Positions 19,641 through 33,160 are shown, counted from the stretch's first letter. The stretch is DNA of 64,000 nt from Charina bottae (GCA_023362775.1 JALMGJ010000002.1:110544981-110608980), one strand, 5' to 3'. The notes: generated from the letters alone by a model not told the origin. Made by a program: numbers and translations.

Positions 19641-22236
19641 ACACATATGGCTGAACATGTGCCCAGGGGTATTATCTAGGTTAGGCAGCAAGTGGTTCAC
19701 CACCTGGCTTATCACCACCAAAGTGGTAGAGCCGAGCCAAGGAACCTGAGTGGTTCTCCGAGTGGAAATGGTGGCAATGGCAACAACAGCAATAGCCTCT
19801 GTGCTATCTATGACATCGTGGTTGGGTTTCCCAAAGGCAGCACAGCTGCAACTGAGGAGCCAGTAGTAGTGGTGGCAGCTGGAGGCCTATAGAAGCTGTT
19901 GGGAGAGAGCCATAGGAGGAGGGAAGTGCCAGCTGCCATGACAGAAGTCACAACAGCAGCTAGGACTATGCAGACACCTCAGGCTATGCCAAGACACTCT
20001 GTGTCAGGGTAATGCCTGCCCAAAAGTTCCTGGACAGCAAAGTGCAAGTAGTACAGTGGCCCTGGACTCACTTCATTTCCAGCCAAAGGAAGTTCTTCGA
20101 AAAAATTAACTAGGTTCTCATAAAGAGGACTGCAAAAGCTAAATAAGCCCCCTGGATGTTATTAGCATGCTTTGGATCACAGTAAAAGAATATGAGTATT
20201 ACAATACCAGCCTCATTCTCAACATTCACATGCTTTTAGCCAGAAGAACATCAGAGGCTTTAAAAGAAAATATGCAGATGCTCACTTCCAAATCCAAGTG
20301 CAATAATTTTAGAAACTTAACAAAAGTAATAGTGGCAAATATATTTTCAATCTTTTAATCCAATATGGCTCCATGTTTTTAAATTGTATTTGGTTTTTGT
20401 ATTGATATTTATGTACTGATAGTATTCCAGGAGTTCCTCTTACATAGCATTACTTTGCATGGTTGAGTTCTTAGGAAAATATTAAATGAGTATCTTACCT
20501 ATTATCCATCAATAGATCTGTGTACTTACATATTTTGCCAAGCATAAATATATTCTGCTAAAATCTGGCTTCATTCTCACCACATTTATATTGAAGAAAT
20601 GTTTGATTTCAGATTCTGTACCGGTCCCTGCATTAGAGGAAAGCTATTGAGTAGTAAGTAAAGAACAGCTGAACTGGAGAGATCAGGGTTCAGATTCCAG
20701 CTCTAAGATGAAACTTATTGTGTGGCCTCACATTTGGACCATCGGGTTTAAGTGACAAAATAGCTCTAGATACAACAAGTTTCTAGAGCAATGAATAAGC
20801 TACAAAGAACTGGACTGGTTAGCTACTAATGAAGAAACAGGTAAAAGATAATCTTGCTAACACATTATTACTCCATCAAAAAAAAACCAGTGATTTGAAA
20901 ACACCTATTTTGTTTTGGCAAAAACCTATGCTGGCACTGTTTAGCAAGAAGGGTCCCCTTAAAATGCTTGCAGAATTTCAGAGGCCTGCCTGTCCAATTC
21001 CTCAAGTGTTGTGTTTAGATCCCACACTTTCCATTTTCAGGATCATATTTTCCTTACATTTTGACAAATCATTTTAATTGTCTTTATTGCTTTAAATAGT
21101 TTGATTTCTTTGTTGACTTCAAATTAGGATATTGTTATATCCTCAAAGAGTTCACAGGGGACTAACAATGTTTAAAAATGCAGAATGCAAAATAAAAAGG
21201 TAAAAATCACAAATAAATGCTAAAATTAATTAACAGTAAAAAGCCTAACATAAGAAATGTTTTTTGGCTGCTGTTATAAAGGCAGAGAGTGAGATGAAAT
21301 GCAATTGCTGTGGGACAGCCCCAAAAGGGTATAATTTGAAATAATAAAATGCTGGAATTTTGCAAATATCTGTTTAGGTGATTGTTGCAAAAGGTGAAGA
21401 AAAGTTTTCTTATATTTTTCACAAGGGACTTTGAGACAGAATTATCCTATTTTTTCCCAACATTCAGCAAATTAAAGATAATAGAAAAATGCTATTGCTA
21501 AAAGCAAAACAATTTTTCTTCAAAGCTGATCTCTCCATGCACAAGAGAAATTAATCACAAGACAATTTTGTCCTCAGATTTCCATATATTATAATTGGGA
21601 CTGCTGCCAACCCTTCCAACTGTTACAAAGCAGAACTGCTTCCAAGAAGCAGAAGTGACTGCTGGGCAGAGCTATAAGTGGAGTTTTCTTAACTGTTTCA
21701 GATAGAAAAATCACTACTACTTAGTCTTTGTGCATTAATAATTCCTGATAAAGATTCTAATAAAAGTCTTCTGATCAAATGCAGTCAAGTGCAAAAAAGA
21801 AAGTTTTATACTGACAGATCAGTAGGAAGATTGCTAATTAGCAGCTTGAGCTCGATGCATATGTCTGAGTTCTTTTGAAATAATGAGTGGGAGTTTTAGA
21901 ATATGTGATCATATTAAAAAAAGAAAAAGAACATTTGAAACTTTTAATCCAGGAGAATACTTAAGAGATCTAATGGTATGTTCATAGCCCAATAAGAATT
22001 CCAGGGACAGTTAAAAAAACATTAAGAGACACCTGCACATTTTTCAGTTATCTGGGAAACAAGCAGCCAGCCAGCCAGCCAGTTCAGAGAAGGGTTGTTA
22101 GGAAGAAATTGAAAGCTGAAAAATAAATTAGGATCAAAAATGAAAGTAATCCATTTGTTGAAGTATCTGTAATCCCTTTTCCTGTTAATAAATCTTGTTA
22201 AAGAAGACTTAAATCTTGGTTTTGGTAATGCTGGCT
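19641..22236. other. Intronic DNA, nothing recognised
   Basis: 19690-19960 is richer in GC, with GGCAA/CAGC-like low complexity and chance frames. The rest is AT-rich. No host exon or known element was seen. Confidence 0.5.
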
Positions 22237-22244
22237 GCCTAGAG

Positions 22245-22564
22245 CAGAGCTTTCCAAACTGTGTGTCGGGACACGTTAGTGTGTCGGCTGCAGTGTCTGG
22301 GTGTTTTGCGGCGGCTGCTGCCTCCGAGCCCTGCCAGGATTCCACGCAGGTCCTAGTGCCTGCCTTGTGCCTGGCTGCCTCCAAACCTGCCCTGCCAGGA
22401 TTCTGCGCAGGTCCTAGTGCCTGCCTTGTGCCTTGCTGCCTCCAAACCTGCTGTGATTCTGCGCAGGTCCTAGTGCCTGCCTTGTGCCCTGCTGTAAGAG
22501 TGTGTCATGAAATGATGCATGTCTAAAAAGTGTGTCACCAACATTAAAAGTTTGGAAAGCTCTG
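22245..22564 (+). mobile_element. hAT-type MITE (family A), complete with 8-base target duplication
   Basis: The 320-base element starts CAGAGCTTTCCAAACTGTGT and ends AAGTTTGGAAAGCTCTG, giving inverted termini of about 15 bases. GCCTAGAG is duplicated exactly at 22237-22244 and 22565-22572. An 8-base duplication and CAG...CTG ends are typical of hAT elements. Inside is a 56-61-base tandem repeat. It has no transposase. The same termini bound the large foldback element at 53657-56259. Confidence 0.93.
22322..22496. repeat. 56-61-base tandem repeat inside the hAT MITE
   Basis: Three units, with CAGGTCCTAGTGCCTGCC recurring at about 22347, 22408 and 22464. Confidence 0.85.
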
Positions 22565-22572
22565 GCCTAGAG

Positions 22573-24279
22573 CCTGACAGGAAGAAGGAATCAGTCCCAA
22601 TGGACTATTGGAAATCTCCAGGGCATTGTGGGATTCTACCCAACTGAAAGAAGGCAATGGCACATCACTTCCCTATTGTTGCCAAAATAACTATATAGAC
22701 ATGTCTATGAAGGCACAGAGGGCTGAACCTGACTTCAAGGGGACTTTACTTTTACCCTGCTTCCAATGCTTTTGGACCTTCTGAGATTTGGTAAAGCAAC
22801 TGCAATCTTTTGGAAGAAAATACATTCACAACAATGGTCTTTTGAAATATAAACTACAGGCCAGCTGCACAATTTACAATAAGCAAAGAAACATATGTGC
22901 TGCTAATGCCTGTATTATGTTATTCCTAAATTTATTTGATTAAGATGTTTCAATGCTCTATGCTGGTTGGGGAATTCTGGGAGTTGAAGTCCACATATCT
23001 TAAAGTTGCCAAGTTTGAAAAACACTGCTCTAAAGGTTCCACAAACGCAGATTGGTTTCACTGCTTTTCCATTTCTCTGAGAGTGAATACTAAATACAGT
23101 GATTATAAATAAGTGACAATACTGCATTTTCCAATTATTGGGGATAGAGCTATTATGCTTCTCAGAGATGCTGTACAAAGTAACATAAATTAATCATCAT
23201 TCATTATTTCAGAGTGTGAGAAGAACAAGGAAGCATACTTGCATGGTATTTTCAGCTGACAGTAGAATTGAAGAATGATTCATACAACTGTACAATTGGA
23301 TGATTGTGTTCTGAGTAAATGGTATGATGTGCTGCAATATTTGTATTTAGCATCTGCATTTTTGAAATATTATTATTACAATAGAATGACTATTTTATGT
23401 TTCTTTTACTCTTAGCAGAGATACATCCTAAGGATAAATTCATAGGTTTTGGAAGTTCTAATGAAGAGCAGTATATAAATCTATAAAATAAACAGATGCA
23501 ACATTCTATCAGTTTCAAGAATTGAAAACTGCTACATAATTGTAGAATTTAAAGAATTTTCTCTTCTAGTGTTTTAAAGCAAATGTAATTGATAATATTT
23601 TGCTACTATACTTGTTTGCCTTGACAAAGGCCAGGGCAATTGCAGGGTATTTGGAGCCACACAATGTGTGCAGTCTATGGATGATAAGTGCCTGCAGAAT
23701 ATTTGTTAATGGGAAATGTATCTTTGGACTATGTCCTAATTTTGCAAAAAATCTTTCAACATTAGAAAATATAAATATGTTTGAATGTGTTTTAAACAGA
23801 ACAGAATTTATATTCCACATTAGCTTCTTATATGTTCAATTTTCTTAATACAAATACCTTCTGTTGAGAATTAATCTAGGCTTTAACAATACAAGCAGAA
23901 ACAGATGTATCAGGATACAGAAATCATAATTATAAGATTTCTCAAAAAATCCATTTACTTTGGATGAGGCTTATGATTTCATCTGCCACATACGATTAGT
24001 TCTACAAAAAATAGATGTGGTGGCAAACTTTTACTTAAACTGTATCATTTCTGTCTCCAGCTCCATTAGGAGGCCTAGAAAAACAGGAACCTGCTAAATT
24101 AAAACATCTCTGTGTGTTTGAGGTCTTGCAGGGTATTCACCATAGGTTCTTGTCAATCTCCAAAACTGAGAGATGGTGAAGGCACTGGATGAGATTGCCC
24201 CCAAGCAGCCTGCCTTTCTCTCACAGATCCCAGTAGGCTCCTTAGGTTACTGAGGAGCTGCAGAAGATGAAATGAATGA
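22573..24279. other. Intronic DNA with one short hAT-like tail
   Basis: 22966-23030 carries GGAGTTGAAGTCCACATATC and ends in AAAAACACTG, resembling the end of another squamate hAT MITE; a related stretch lies at 35215-35270. Nothing else was recognised. Confidence 0.5.
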
Positions 24280-25835
24280 ATGGACACAGTGGTGGAAACG
24301 GAGGGAATGCAACTGAAGATAGTTAAATACCCCTGTTCATACTTTGGTAACAATAGTTTATGGCTTGGCACCAAGTTACCTTCAGGAATGTGTTCACTCA
24401 ATAGAATCGGCCAAACCAATTCAATCTTGCCAGAAAAACAGCTGGGGTTCCTCACTTTCAGGAGGTGTGGGAGACCAAGGTTCAGAGGCACTGCTTCTTT
24501 GTAGCAGTGCTGGTCCTCTAAAATGGCCTATCATTGAAGTTTAGATTAGTTCCGACCTTAGCTTCCTTCCAGAAGCAAGTAGAAATGGAGCTCTCCTGGT
24601 GGGCATTGGGTCTTGATACCTGGTTTTTTTTGGGGGGGGTTAGATCTTTGGCTTTCGTATATCTTGTTTAATATGGGTGTTTTTAAATGCTTCTGTAAAA
24701 CTGCTGAGAGTACATGGGATTGCGGCAGGGTAGAAATGTAATAAATATACAAGAATGGGGGATTGGAGGCACTATGTTACAGAAGTTCCATTTCTTCTTG
24801 AGTGGGTGATTCTAGTAGTGACCATGGGAAAGGAACAGTTGAGCTCTTCATTGCTCCAGTGTGGAATGTCACAGGGATTAACTTATGTGCTATTAGGCCC
24901 ATGGTATTTAACATCTGCATGAAACTGCTGGGTGTGGTCATATGTTGGTTTGGGGTGAGGCATCATCAGTATGTTGATGATTCTCAGCTGTACATGAGCA
25001 CTTCATACTGGGTTGGGGATGCTGTGGGAATCCTGATCCAGTGTGGGGAAGTTGTGAGGATCAAAACAAACTCAAACTGAATTAATCCAAGATGGTGTTG
25101 CTATTTGTCAGTGATCAATCTGGCTCTATACCAGCTCCAGTGTTGGCTCTGAATGGGGTTACTCTGCCCCTGAAGAAGCAGTTCCACAATTTGAGTGTCA
25201 TCCTGGAGCAGCAGGTGGAGGTTGTGGCTTTCGGGGGGGGGGGGCACTGACTATGATGGATCATGTCCTCATCATATCACACTGCAATGCACTGTAAATG
25301 GGGCTGCCCTTGAAGACAATTCAGAAGCTATACTTGATTCAAAATGTGATGGCCCAGCTGCTAAGCAGAAGTAATCATTTTAGCAACATCTATACTTCAG
25401 CTGCTTCACTGATCACCAGTTTGCTTCTAAGTCCCATTCAAAGTGCTTCTTGTTATTTATAAAACCCTAAATGGCTCAGCTCCCAGGACCATTTCTCTTG
25501 GCCAATGTCTTACCTATCCTGTGTATGCATCACTGGAAGGGATCTTGAGAGTCCCCATCCTACATGAAATATAGGGACCCCCCTACATCTTTGTAGGGAT
25601 CATTGTGGCTTGATAATGGTCCCATGCTTTGAAATTCCTTGCCTCCTGAGATACATGGTGTCCCCAACCTACTAGACTTTAAGAGGATTCTTAAGACTGC
25701 TCTACAGTGTATCAGTGCTAATATGACTGCTTATGGATAAGTTGTATTATCTGATTCATATTTGAATATGTAAGGGGAGGTCATATACTCCTGTATCTTT
25801 TTCTTTAGTGAAATTATAAACCACCTTGAATCTTC
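24280..25835 (+). mobile_element. Old L2/CR1-clade LINE remnants
   Basis: A degraded plus-strand frame near 24895-25000 reads FNICMKLLG followed by QYVDDSQLYMS, matching FNIYMKLLG and [11 protein letters not shown] in the young L2 copies. Later sequence to ~25830 follows the same order with many indels. 24280-24755 holds a second, poorer remnant (GLAPSYLQECVHS). The catalytic YADD reads YVDD. Boundaries are approximate. Confidence 0.6.
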
Positions 25836-26356
25836 AATGTTGTGGTGTTTTGTTTTTTTTGGTATAAATATATAAATATATACCTTTTCATATGAAAATG
25901 AGCACAACCTTGAGACTTAAATGGTAACAGCACAGATTCCCATTTGGCAACTCTGTGAGTACTTGCATTGAAAAACATACACTGCAGTACACAGCAATAC
26001 TACAGTTACAAAACCAACACCAAATGTCCCTTAAGTTTAGGACTTTAAAAAGACAGACTTACAAGGCTTCCTCATAAAATTATATATACACAAATTCTCA
26101 ACCCAAAGCCACACAAATTCCTACAATAGCATGAAACTGTAAGAGAATAAGATACAGTATATTAAAAATGTATAAAATTGTATTGTCTAAAAACCTACAA
26201 AAACACCAAATTAAAACTCCATCATGATCAGGACCTTTTGGCAGCCACTCTCCTGAGGAAACTTTCCACAGTAATCCATGAGTTAACTACTTTCTGTTTA
26301 AATTACTGAAATGTGTCTGTATAGCTTTTTTTTTACCATATTATAACTAGTCTTCT

Positions 26357-26580
26357 GAGAGCCGGTTTGGTGTAGCGGGTAAGGCATGAGGCTAGAAACC
26401 AGGAGACCTAGTCCTGCCTTAGGCATGAAGCCAACTGGGTGACCTTGGGGCAGCCCCCTTCTCTCAGCCCTAGGAAGCAGGCAAGGGCAAACCACTTCTG
26501 AAAAACCTTGCCAAGAAAACTGCAAAGACTTGTCCAGGCAGTCTCCAAGAATCAGACACTATTCAATGGATTAAAAAAAA
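26357..26580 (+). mobile_element. tRNA-derived SINE, long-tailed subtype, exact target duplication
   Basis: It starts GAGAGCCGGTTTGGTGTAGC and ends near an A-rich run. AACTAGTCTTCT is duplicated exactly at 26345-26356 and 26581-26592. It lacks the tail seen at 7176 and instead carries GGGCAAACCACTTCTGAAAA. Confidence 0.93.
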
Positions 26581-26592
26581 AACTAGTCTTCT

Positions 26593-27877
<1,285 letters not shown>

Positions 27878-28098
27878 CAGCGGTCCCCAACCTTTCTGGC
27901 ACCAGGGACCGGTCATGGAAGACAATTTTTCCACGGACCGGGGGAGGGGTGGGGTTTGCAGGCAGGAGCCAATCGCGCGCACTGGGGGCGAGATTTGCAG
28001 GCGGGAGCCAATCGCGCGCACTGGGGGCTGGGTAATCGCGTGCACCGGGGGGGCGGGGTTTGCAGGAGGGAGCCCCGCAGCCCACTTCCTAACAAGCC
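27878..28098 (+). mobile_element. hAT-type MITE (family B) with CCAAT-box array
   Basis: It starts CAGCGGTCCCCAACCTTTCT, then GGCACCAGGGACCGG and GACAATTTTTCCACGGACCG, a start known from Charlie-like hAT elements. A tandem array follows, with CCAATCGCG at 27969 and 28008. The 3' terminal repeat is missing; the sequence stops after CTTCCTAACAAGCC. It splits an L2 remnant, which gives the insertion order. No clean 8-base duplication was found because of the lost end. Confidence 0.8.
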
Positions 28099-28190
28099 GC
28101 GATTACTCAAATAATCAGGGCCTATTCCATGAAGGACTTTATAGGAGATAAGCAGCACCTTGATTTTCATTGCAATTGTTTGCTCAATTC
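28099..28190 (-). mobile_element. L2-clade LINE remnant (second half, beyond the MITE)
   Basis: The minus strand reads MKIKVLLISYKVLHGIGP and DYLSNR, matching VQFKVLVITFKALHGMGP and GYLRDR in young copies. It lies immediately upstream, in L2 order, of the part at 27505-27877. Confidence 0.75.
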
Positions 28191-30434
28191 TGCCATTTAT
28201 CATTTTTCTCTCACATATGCTATTAACTTAGTTGCTTCTCTGTCTACATTTACAGTATATTTTTTTGGATGGAGTAGTGATTTCTGGCATAAGGATTAAG
28301 AACATTTGTTTGGTTTACTTGATGGAGAATTTTCAGTTTTAAAAGTCTCATTCAATTTTTTTTTTTTTTTGGAGTTCGTGAGAGAAGCATGAGGATTAAT
28401 ATCAATTCATTTTTTATGTTACTATTGCTATTTGCTTCATTTTTTAAATGAACATTTTATATTTCCTCTTGAATTCAATGATGTTTGTCATCTTGTAACC
28501 AACTTGCATCATAGTACAGAAATGCAATGCAGTATTTTATGTGCTTCTTTTTACAACTATTATCCTGGTTCACTGTACAAATACATTGTGCTTGATCCTT
28601 TCTAGTCCATATATAATTAATTCTGGCTTTCTATATTAGCGAATGAAATATTATCAACTATTGCATGCTGTAGCACTTCTAGTTGATGGGCTCAATTTAT
28701 GCAAGCATTTGTGCAGGAAAAGAGGGTGCCAGTAGGGCCTAAGACTTGACTGCCTTATTCACCCTTTACAAAATCAAAAGCTGATTTCCATCCCCACTGT
28801 AATTTCATCTCATCCCTTCTGGAGTAAGATTAGTAAAGATGTCATCATTTCACAGTTCGAAGGACATGACATCGTATAAAATTGATGAAACCTTCTTTTT
28901 ATATAGGAGAGAATACTGATATAATATCATGATAGACAAATGATGTTGCAAATTTCCATGAAAATGTTCTCAAAATTAAAACAATAATGTGGAAAAAAAA
29001 TCCAAAGAATAATTTATAGTTGGAAACACATAAGAAACCTTAATTTGTGCTTTCTTGCTATTTATCTTGTTTCTGTTATCTGAGACAGGTCTATATTTTA
29101 GTCCTTGGCTATTTTTCATCTTTAAATTATTCTTAAAATAAACATCAAGTTCCTTGTAAAAGAGGTGTCTTCCCCAACTTGGTGCTTTCTGAACCCTCAG
29201 AATTCCCAGACAGTGTAGTGTGGTAGTTAGGAATTCTGGCAAATGTAGTTCTAGCATATCTGGAGTGTGTTAGGTTCCAGAAGATGGTGGAAAGAAAGTC
29301 CTGTCCTCTTAATTCTGTAGGACTTCTCAGCACTTGTAATACCCTGTCATGTCCCTGGAATTGTGAAGTGATGTTATCTTTACTAATCTTAGTCCAGAAG
29401 GAATGGGGTGAAATAAAAGCAAGAGCAGAGATAGAAATCACCTTTTGATTTTCTACAGGCTAAATAAGGCCCTCAGGTCCAAGGCCCTAGTGGTACCCTC
29501 TCTTCCAACACAAATGCTTGCTTAAATTGAGCCTATCAGCTAAAGGTGTTGCAGCATGCAATAATTCTCAATAGTGCATAGTGTTCTTTTGGATAGGCTG
29601 TCCAGATTTGGAGGCACTGTAATAAATAATACTTTTTAAAAAAATAAGATGAATTCCAAAACAGATTGTGCTGCATCATCAGTAGTGTTATTAGAAGTAT
29701 ACTGTGACCCACTTCCTTTCCCAGTTATTCTGCCCATGTAACAAGTGCATAGGAAATAAGAGGTCATATTTATTTCTAGCAAATTGGGAAACTGCTTATA
29801 CCAAATCAGAAGTTTACTCCACGTATATCAATATTGTCTTCATTAATTGGCAGGGATTTCACTGAATCTACAGTGCATAGCACTTAATCTGGATTTCATC
29901 CAGTGTTTTATGTATAATTAAGTTTGTGTGTGGAATATAACTATTAAGAAAGAGGGAAGAAAATAATCCATAGAATAATATTGGTGTAGATTAACTTGGA
30001 TTGCTTGAAATCCTATGGGTGCATCTAACAAGCAATGATGACCTAGAATTAATAACAGTAACATGATTTTTAGGAAAAAATAATATTCTATTTACTTACA
30101 CCTGCCTGAGAAAGCATTAGCATAACCTACAAAGTACATTGCCAGCTTTGTGCTTTTTTATAGAGTATCAGCAGGATGGAATGTCTTATATTTCATTTAG
30201 CTCAGTGCTAAGTATCTCTGAGCAAAGGAAATGCAATACTTTCCCAAGTAAACAAATTAGGTCATAAAGCAGCTCTGAAAAGGCCTTCTGTAAAGCACAT
30301 TTAGGAACATATAAATAATAACACTACTTAAAGTGCAAAACAAAAAAGTATTAAAATTGTTCTTAGTTTTCCAATAAAATAAATATAAGAAAATGAAACA
30401 GGGAGTTCAGGGAAAATCATATTTAGAGAATACA
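28191..30434. other. AT-rich intronic DNA, nothing recognised
   Basis: 29185-29260 has a weak resemblance to a MITE end (AATTCTGGCAAATGTAGTTC). A T(12) run lies near 28360. The other frames look random. Confidence 0.5.
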
Positions 30435-30481
30435 ACTCTTGTTTATCAATCAAAGAGAATATTTGTAGCTCAGGGTTGAAC

Positions 30482-30660
30482 TGTGGAGTCCTTGGTGATC
30501 TCTGAGCCTTGTTGTTTTCTTGCAGACGTTTCATTGCCAGGCTAGGCAACAACTTCAGTGCGAAAAGGGAGTGGGACTTGCTCTCTGTTTATATACCATG
30601 GCTTGTCCTGCTTGTGTTGGTGGAGGTGTTGTTCTCTCCTTAGTAGTTCCTTGACTGGGC
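30482..30660 (-). repeat. Penelope terminal repeat, left inverted arm
   Basis: The reverse complement of this arm matches 31581-31757 along nearly its whole length with scattered substitutions and small indels. Confidence 0.9.
30516..30570 (-). ncRNA. Hammerhead-ribozyme-like motif, left terminal repeat (damaged)
   Basis: On the minus strand it reads CTGAAGT, a GTTGCC/GGCAAT stem, GAAAC and GTC. The last core adenine of CUGANGA is T here; the rest of the core and the cleavage triplet are intact. Confidence 0.45.
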
Positions 30661-30751
30661 TCATTATAGTTCATTATATCATCATTATAGTAGAGGAAAG
30701 GATGGCATTCTAGAAACCAAGTCTACTGGAAATCTACCCACACAAACCCAA

Positions 30752-31483
30752 GTGCTCCACTACCAAAGCAATAATGCAACTTCCCACAAGAGGAGCTATG
30801 TAAGAACACTATTCAGACGAGCACAAATGCACTGCAGCAACCCAGAACACCAGAAAAAGGAAACAGACCACTTATATAGCATCTTCCAGCAAAATGGATA
30901 CCCACACAACTTTATCAAAAAGTGCCTGACCACTCAACCCACCACAGAGAAACCAACAGAAGCTATGAAAAGGATTACACTGCCATATATCAGAAACATC
31001 TCAGAAACTACCAATAGACTGTTACAACCACACGGCATCACTGTAGCACACAAACCAACCAAAACCCTTCAGAACATCGTAAGTAACCCAAAAGACCCAG
31101 TAGCCCAAGAAGAAAAAACAGGAGTTATCTACAACATACAGTGTAAGGACTGTAACAGCCACTATGTAGGACAGAACGGCAGAAGACTAGCAGAACGCAT
31201 CCACGAACACCAACTAGCAGTCAGAAGACATGATGAAAACTCCTTAATCTCACAACACATGGACAAACTTAACCATACTTTCAACTGGGGAACTGTGAGC
31301 ATCTTAAACCAGGCCAAATCCAAAAATGCTAGAGAATTCCTGGAAGCTTGGCACTCAGACAAAGCAGCCATCAATAGATACATAGAGGCAAACAACATTT
31401 ACATACCATTCATAAGAGACAATAGAAAAGCCAAAAGACCAGAACACCACCTTGCCAGCAATCATCACCCAGATATGCAATGA
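30752..31483 (+). CDS. Penelope-like protein C-terminal part with GIY-YIG endonuclease
   Basis: An open frame of 243 codons. Residues ~1-60 are the basic linker after the reverse transcriptase (ATSHKRSYVRTLFRRA, QQNGYPHNFIKKC). Residues 124-140 carry the endonuclease signature GVIY...YVG, with the Penelope-type cysteine pair C131 and C134. The basic helix RRLAERIHEH follows, and the conserved glutamate lies in REFLEAWHS (~E195). The enzyme nicks DNA to prime reverse transcription. The chosen ATG is simply the first in the frame; coding sequence probably continues upstream to about 30690. Without the reverse transcriptase the copy cannot move by itself. The minus-strand frame here is a shadow. 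Confidence 0.9.
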   Translation: MLHYQSNNATSHKRSYVRTLFRRAQMHCSNPEHQKKETDHLYSIFQQNGYPHNFIKKCLTTQPTTEKPTEAMKRITLPYIRNISETTNRLLQPHGITVAHKPTKTLQNIVSNPKDPVAQEEKTGVIYNIQCKDCNSHYVGQNGRRLAERIHEHQLAVRRHDENSLISQHMDKLNHTFNWGTVSILNQAKSKNAREFLEAWHSDKAAINRYIEANNIYIPFIRDNRKAKRPEHHLASNHHPDMQ

Positions 31484-31580
31484 TTAACACCAGGATTAGC
31501 ACCAGAGGAACAATCAAACAGCACAATATACCCTAATCAAGGAACTATTAACTCAGTCAATCAACCAAGTAGCAAACAAC

Positions 31581-31757
31581 AGCCCAGTCAAAGAACTACT
31601 AAGGGGAGAACAACACCTCCACCAACACAAGCAGGACAAGCCATGGTATATAAACAGAGAGCAAGTCCCACTCCCTTTTCACACTGAAGATGTTGCCTAG
31701 CCTGTCAATGAAACTTCTGCAAGAAAACAACAAGGCTCATAGAGCACCATGGACTCC
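31581..31757 (+). repeat. Penelope terminal repeat, right arm
   Basis: It is an inverted match to 30482-30660 and contains the TATA-like TATATAAACAG near 31650. It ends at the 12-base target duplication. Confidence 0.9.
31668..31733 (+). ncRNA. Hammerhead-ribozyme-like motif, right terminal repeat (damaged)
   Basis: It reads CTGAAGA, a short stem around TAGCCT, GAAAC, then TTC where GTC is expected. The core is present, but the cleavage-site helix is broken and the stem has a mismatch (GTCAAT). Confidence 0.45.
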
Positions 31758-31968
31758 ACTCTTGTTTATGTCTAACATGACATCTGGATATTAATGTTTG
31801 TTCAAAATCACAGAAAATGAGGGGTGGGGCAGGTTGGCCAATAGGATAACATTACAGACCTAGTGAAAAAGAAAGCAAAATAGAGATTGGACAATTAAAG
31901 AAGAACAGATTTTATACTACTGGAAAGCATTTTAAAAAAGAACAAGGCATGATTATATGCAAGATTGA

Positions 31969-32236
31969 TGTCAGCCTTACCAGATAGACCAGACAGGAAA
32001 CAAAACCAGATAAGCTAATAGAACTTTATTGTAAAACTACATTAACAGAATGTTGCAAGTCTGAAAGTACAATTCTTCCGCTGAACTTTTACAGCCTGAG
32101 AACTTAGGGAGTGTCCCTTCTGAGCTTCTTGCTCTGCCCACTATCTAGCTGTGGGCTATGCTGTCTCTTATCTGACCATTCCCTAGGCAGCATCTCTTCG
32201 CCCCATCTCCCAAGGTCTTTCCCACATACCATTACA
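31969..32236 (-). mobile_element. Solo LTR (family shared with 51844-53178)
   Basis: On the minus strand it runs from TGTAATGGTATGTGGG to GGCTGACA, with a polyadenylation signal AATAAAG near the 3' side (32020 region). The same unit, interrupted by a LINE, occurs at 51844-53178. No coding part is attached. The parent superfamily (gypsy or endogenous retrovirus) cannot be told from the LTR. No target duplication was visible here. Confidence 0.7.
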
Positions 32237-32252
32237 CAATCTTCAAATAGGT

Positions 32253-32832
32253 GAAAGGATGCATTGGGTTCCAGTTTGCTTCTGGGTCCAATTCAAAGTG
32301 TTGGTGATTACCTTTAAAGCCCTACATGGCATGGGTCCAGGTTACCTGAAGGACCATCTCATCCCCATGACATCGACCCGTCCCTCCCGGTCATGCAGAG
32401 AGGGCATGTTACAGACCCCATCTGCAAGAGAATTTCATTTGGGAGGGTTCAGGAAGCGGGCCTTCTCTGCAGTAGCCCCCACCCTTTGGAACATTCTGCC
32501 TCCAGAGATGAGACAGGCCCCATTGCTCCTGGCCTTCCGGAAGAACCTGAAGACTTGGCTCTGCCGTCTTGCTAGGGGTGGGAAGGGGAGTAGTTATTCC
32601 TGGGGGTGGCTGGTGCCTTAGAGCCCTCCTCACTGATTCAGACCGATTTAGATCTCTTTAAGCCAATTGGATTGTATATTTATTCTTACTGGAAATAGTG
32701 TATTTATATTTTAGATGTTTTTATCTTTATTGTTTTAAAATGTTTGTTATTATAAACCGCCCAGAGCCCCCCTTTTCTGGGGGAGATGGGCAGTGGCAAA
32801 ATTTGAAATATAAATAAATAAATAAAATAAAA
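32253..32832 (+). mobile_element. L2-clade LINE, 5'-truncated 3' end
   Basis: A plus-strand frame (32259-32621) encodes the C-terminal L2 region in one uninterrupted piece: VQFKVLVITFKALHGMGP, RSCREGM, FSAVAPTLWNILPPEM and FRKNLKTWLCRLA. The 3' UTR contains ACCGCCCAGAG, GGGGGAGATGGGC and an ATAAATAAATAA tail. It lies directly behind the solo LTR. Confidence 0.9.
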
Positions 32833-32905
32833 TGTCACAAATTTATTTTATTTAATCAATTTCTAAGGACACCCATTCACCAGTGACTGTTGACAGCTTC
32901 TAGAG

Positions 32906-33160
32906 CAGGGGTACCCAACCTTTTTGGCACCAGGGACTGGTCGTGGAAGACAATTTTCCCATGGACCGGGGGGGCGGGATTTGCAGGCGGGAGCCAATCG
33001 CGTGGACTGGAGGGGCAGGGTTTGCAGGAGGGAGCCAATTGCGTGGACGGGGGTGGGGTTTGCAGGCGGGAGCCAATTGTGCAGATGGGGGGCGGGGTTT
33101 GCAGGCAGGAGCCAATCGCATGGACCACCACCGCTCACCAGCTGTGCAACCCACTTCCTA
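32906..33160 (+). mobile_element. hAT-type MITE (family B) with four CCAAT-box units
   Basis: It begins CAGGGGTACCCAACCTTTTT, GGCACCAGGGACTGG, as in 27878. The array has CCAAT at 32994, 33035, 33073 and 33112. The 3' part CACTTCCTAACAAGC matches the other copy's end, and both copies stop there. A possible 8-base duplication (TTCTAGAG at 32898 against TTCTAGCG at 33198) is weak. Confidence 0.75.

Larger units (their letters stand above)
30447..31757 (+). mobile_element. Penelope-like element with inverted terminal repeats
   Basis: ACTCTTGTTTAT is duplicated exactly at 30435-30446 and 31758-31769, fixing both ends. Inside are an inverted terminal repeat (30482-30660 against 31581-31757) and an ORF carrying a GIY-YIG endonuclease. 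Penelope-like elements are known for such variable terminal repeats, often in inverted order. The copy is 5'-truncated: the reverse-transcriptase core is missing and coding begins in the post-RT linker. Confidence 0.93.

Noticed and set aside
24153..24491. 112-codon minus-strand frame
   Set aside because: It is antisense to an old LINE-like remnant and has no motif of its own.
30752..31483. 243-codon frame as a possible host gene
   Set aside because: It has Penelope GIY-YIG motifs and lies inside inverted terminal repeats with target duplications.
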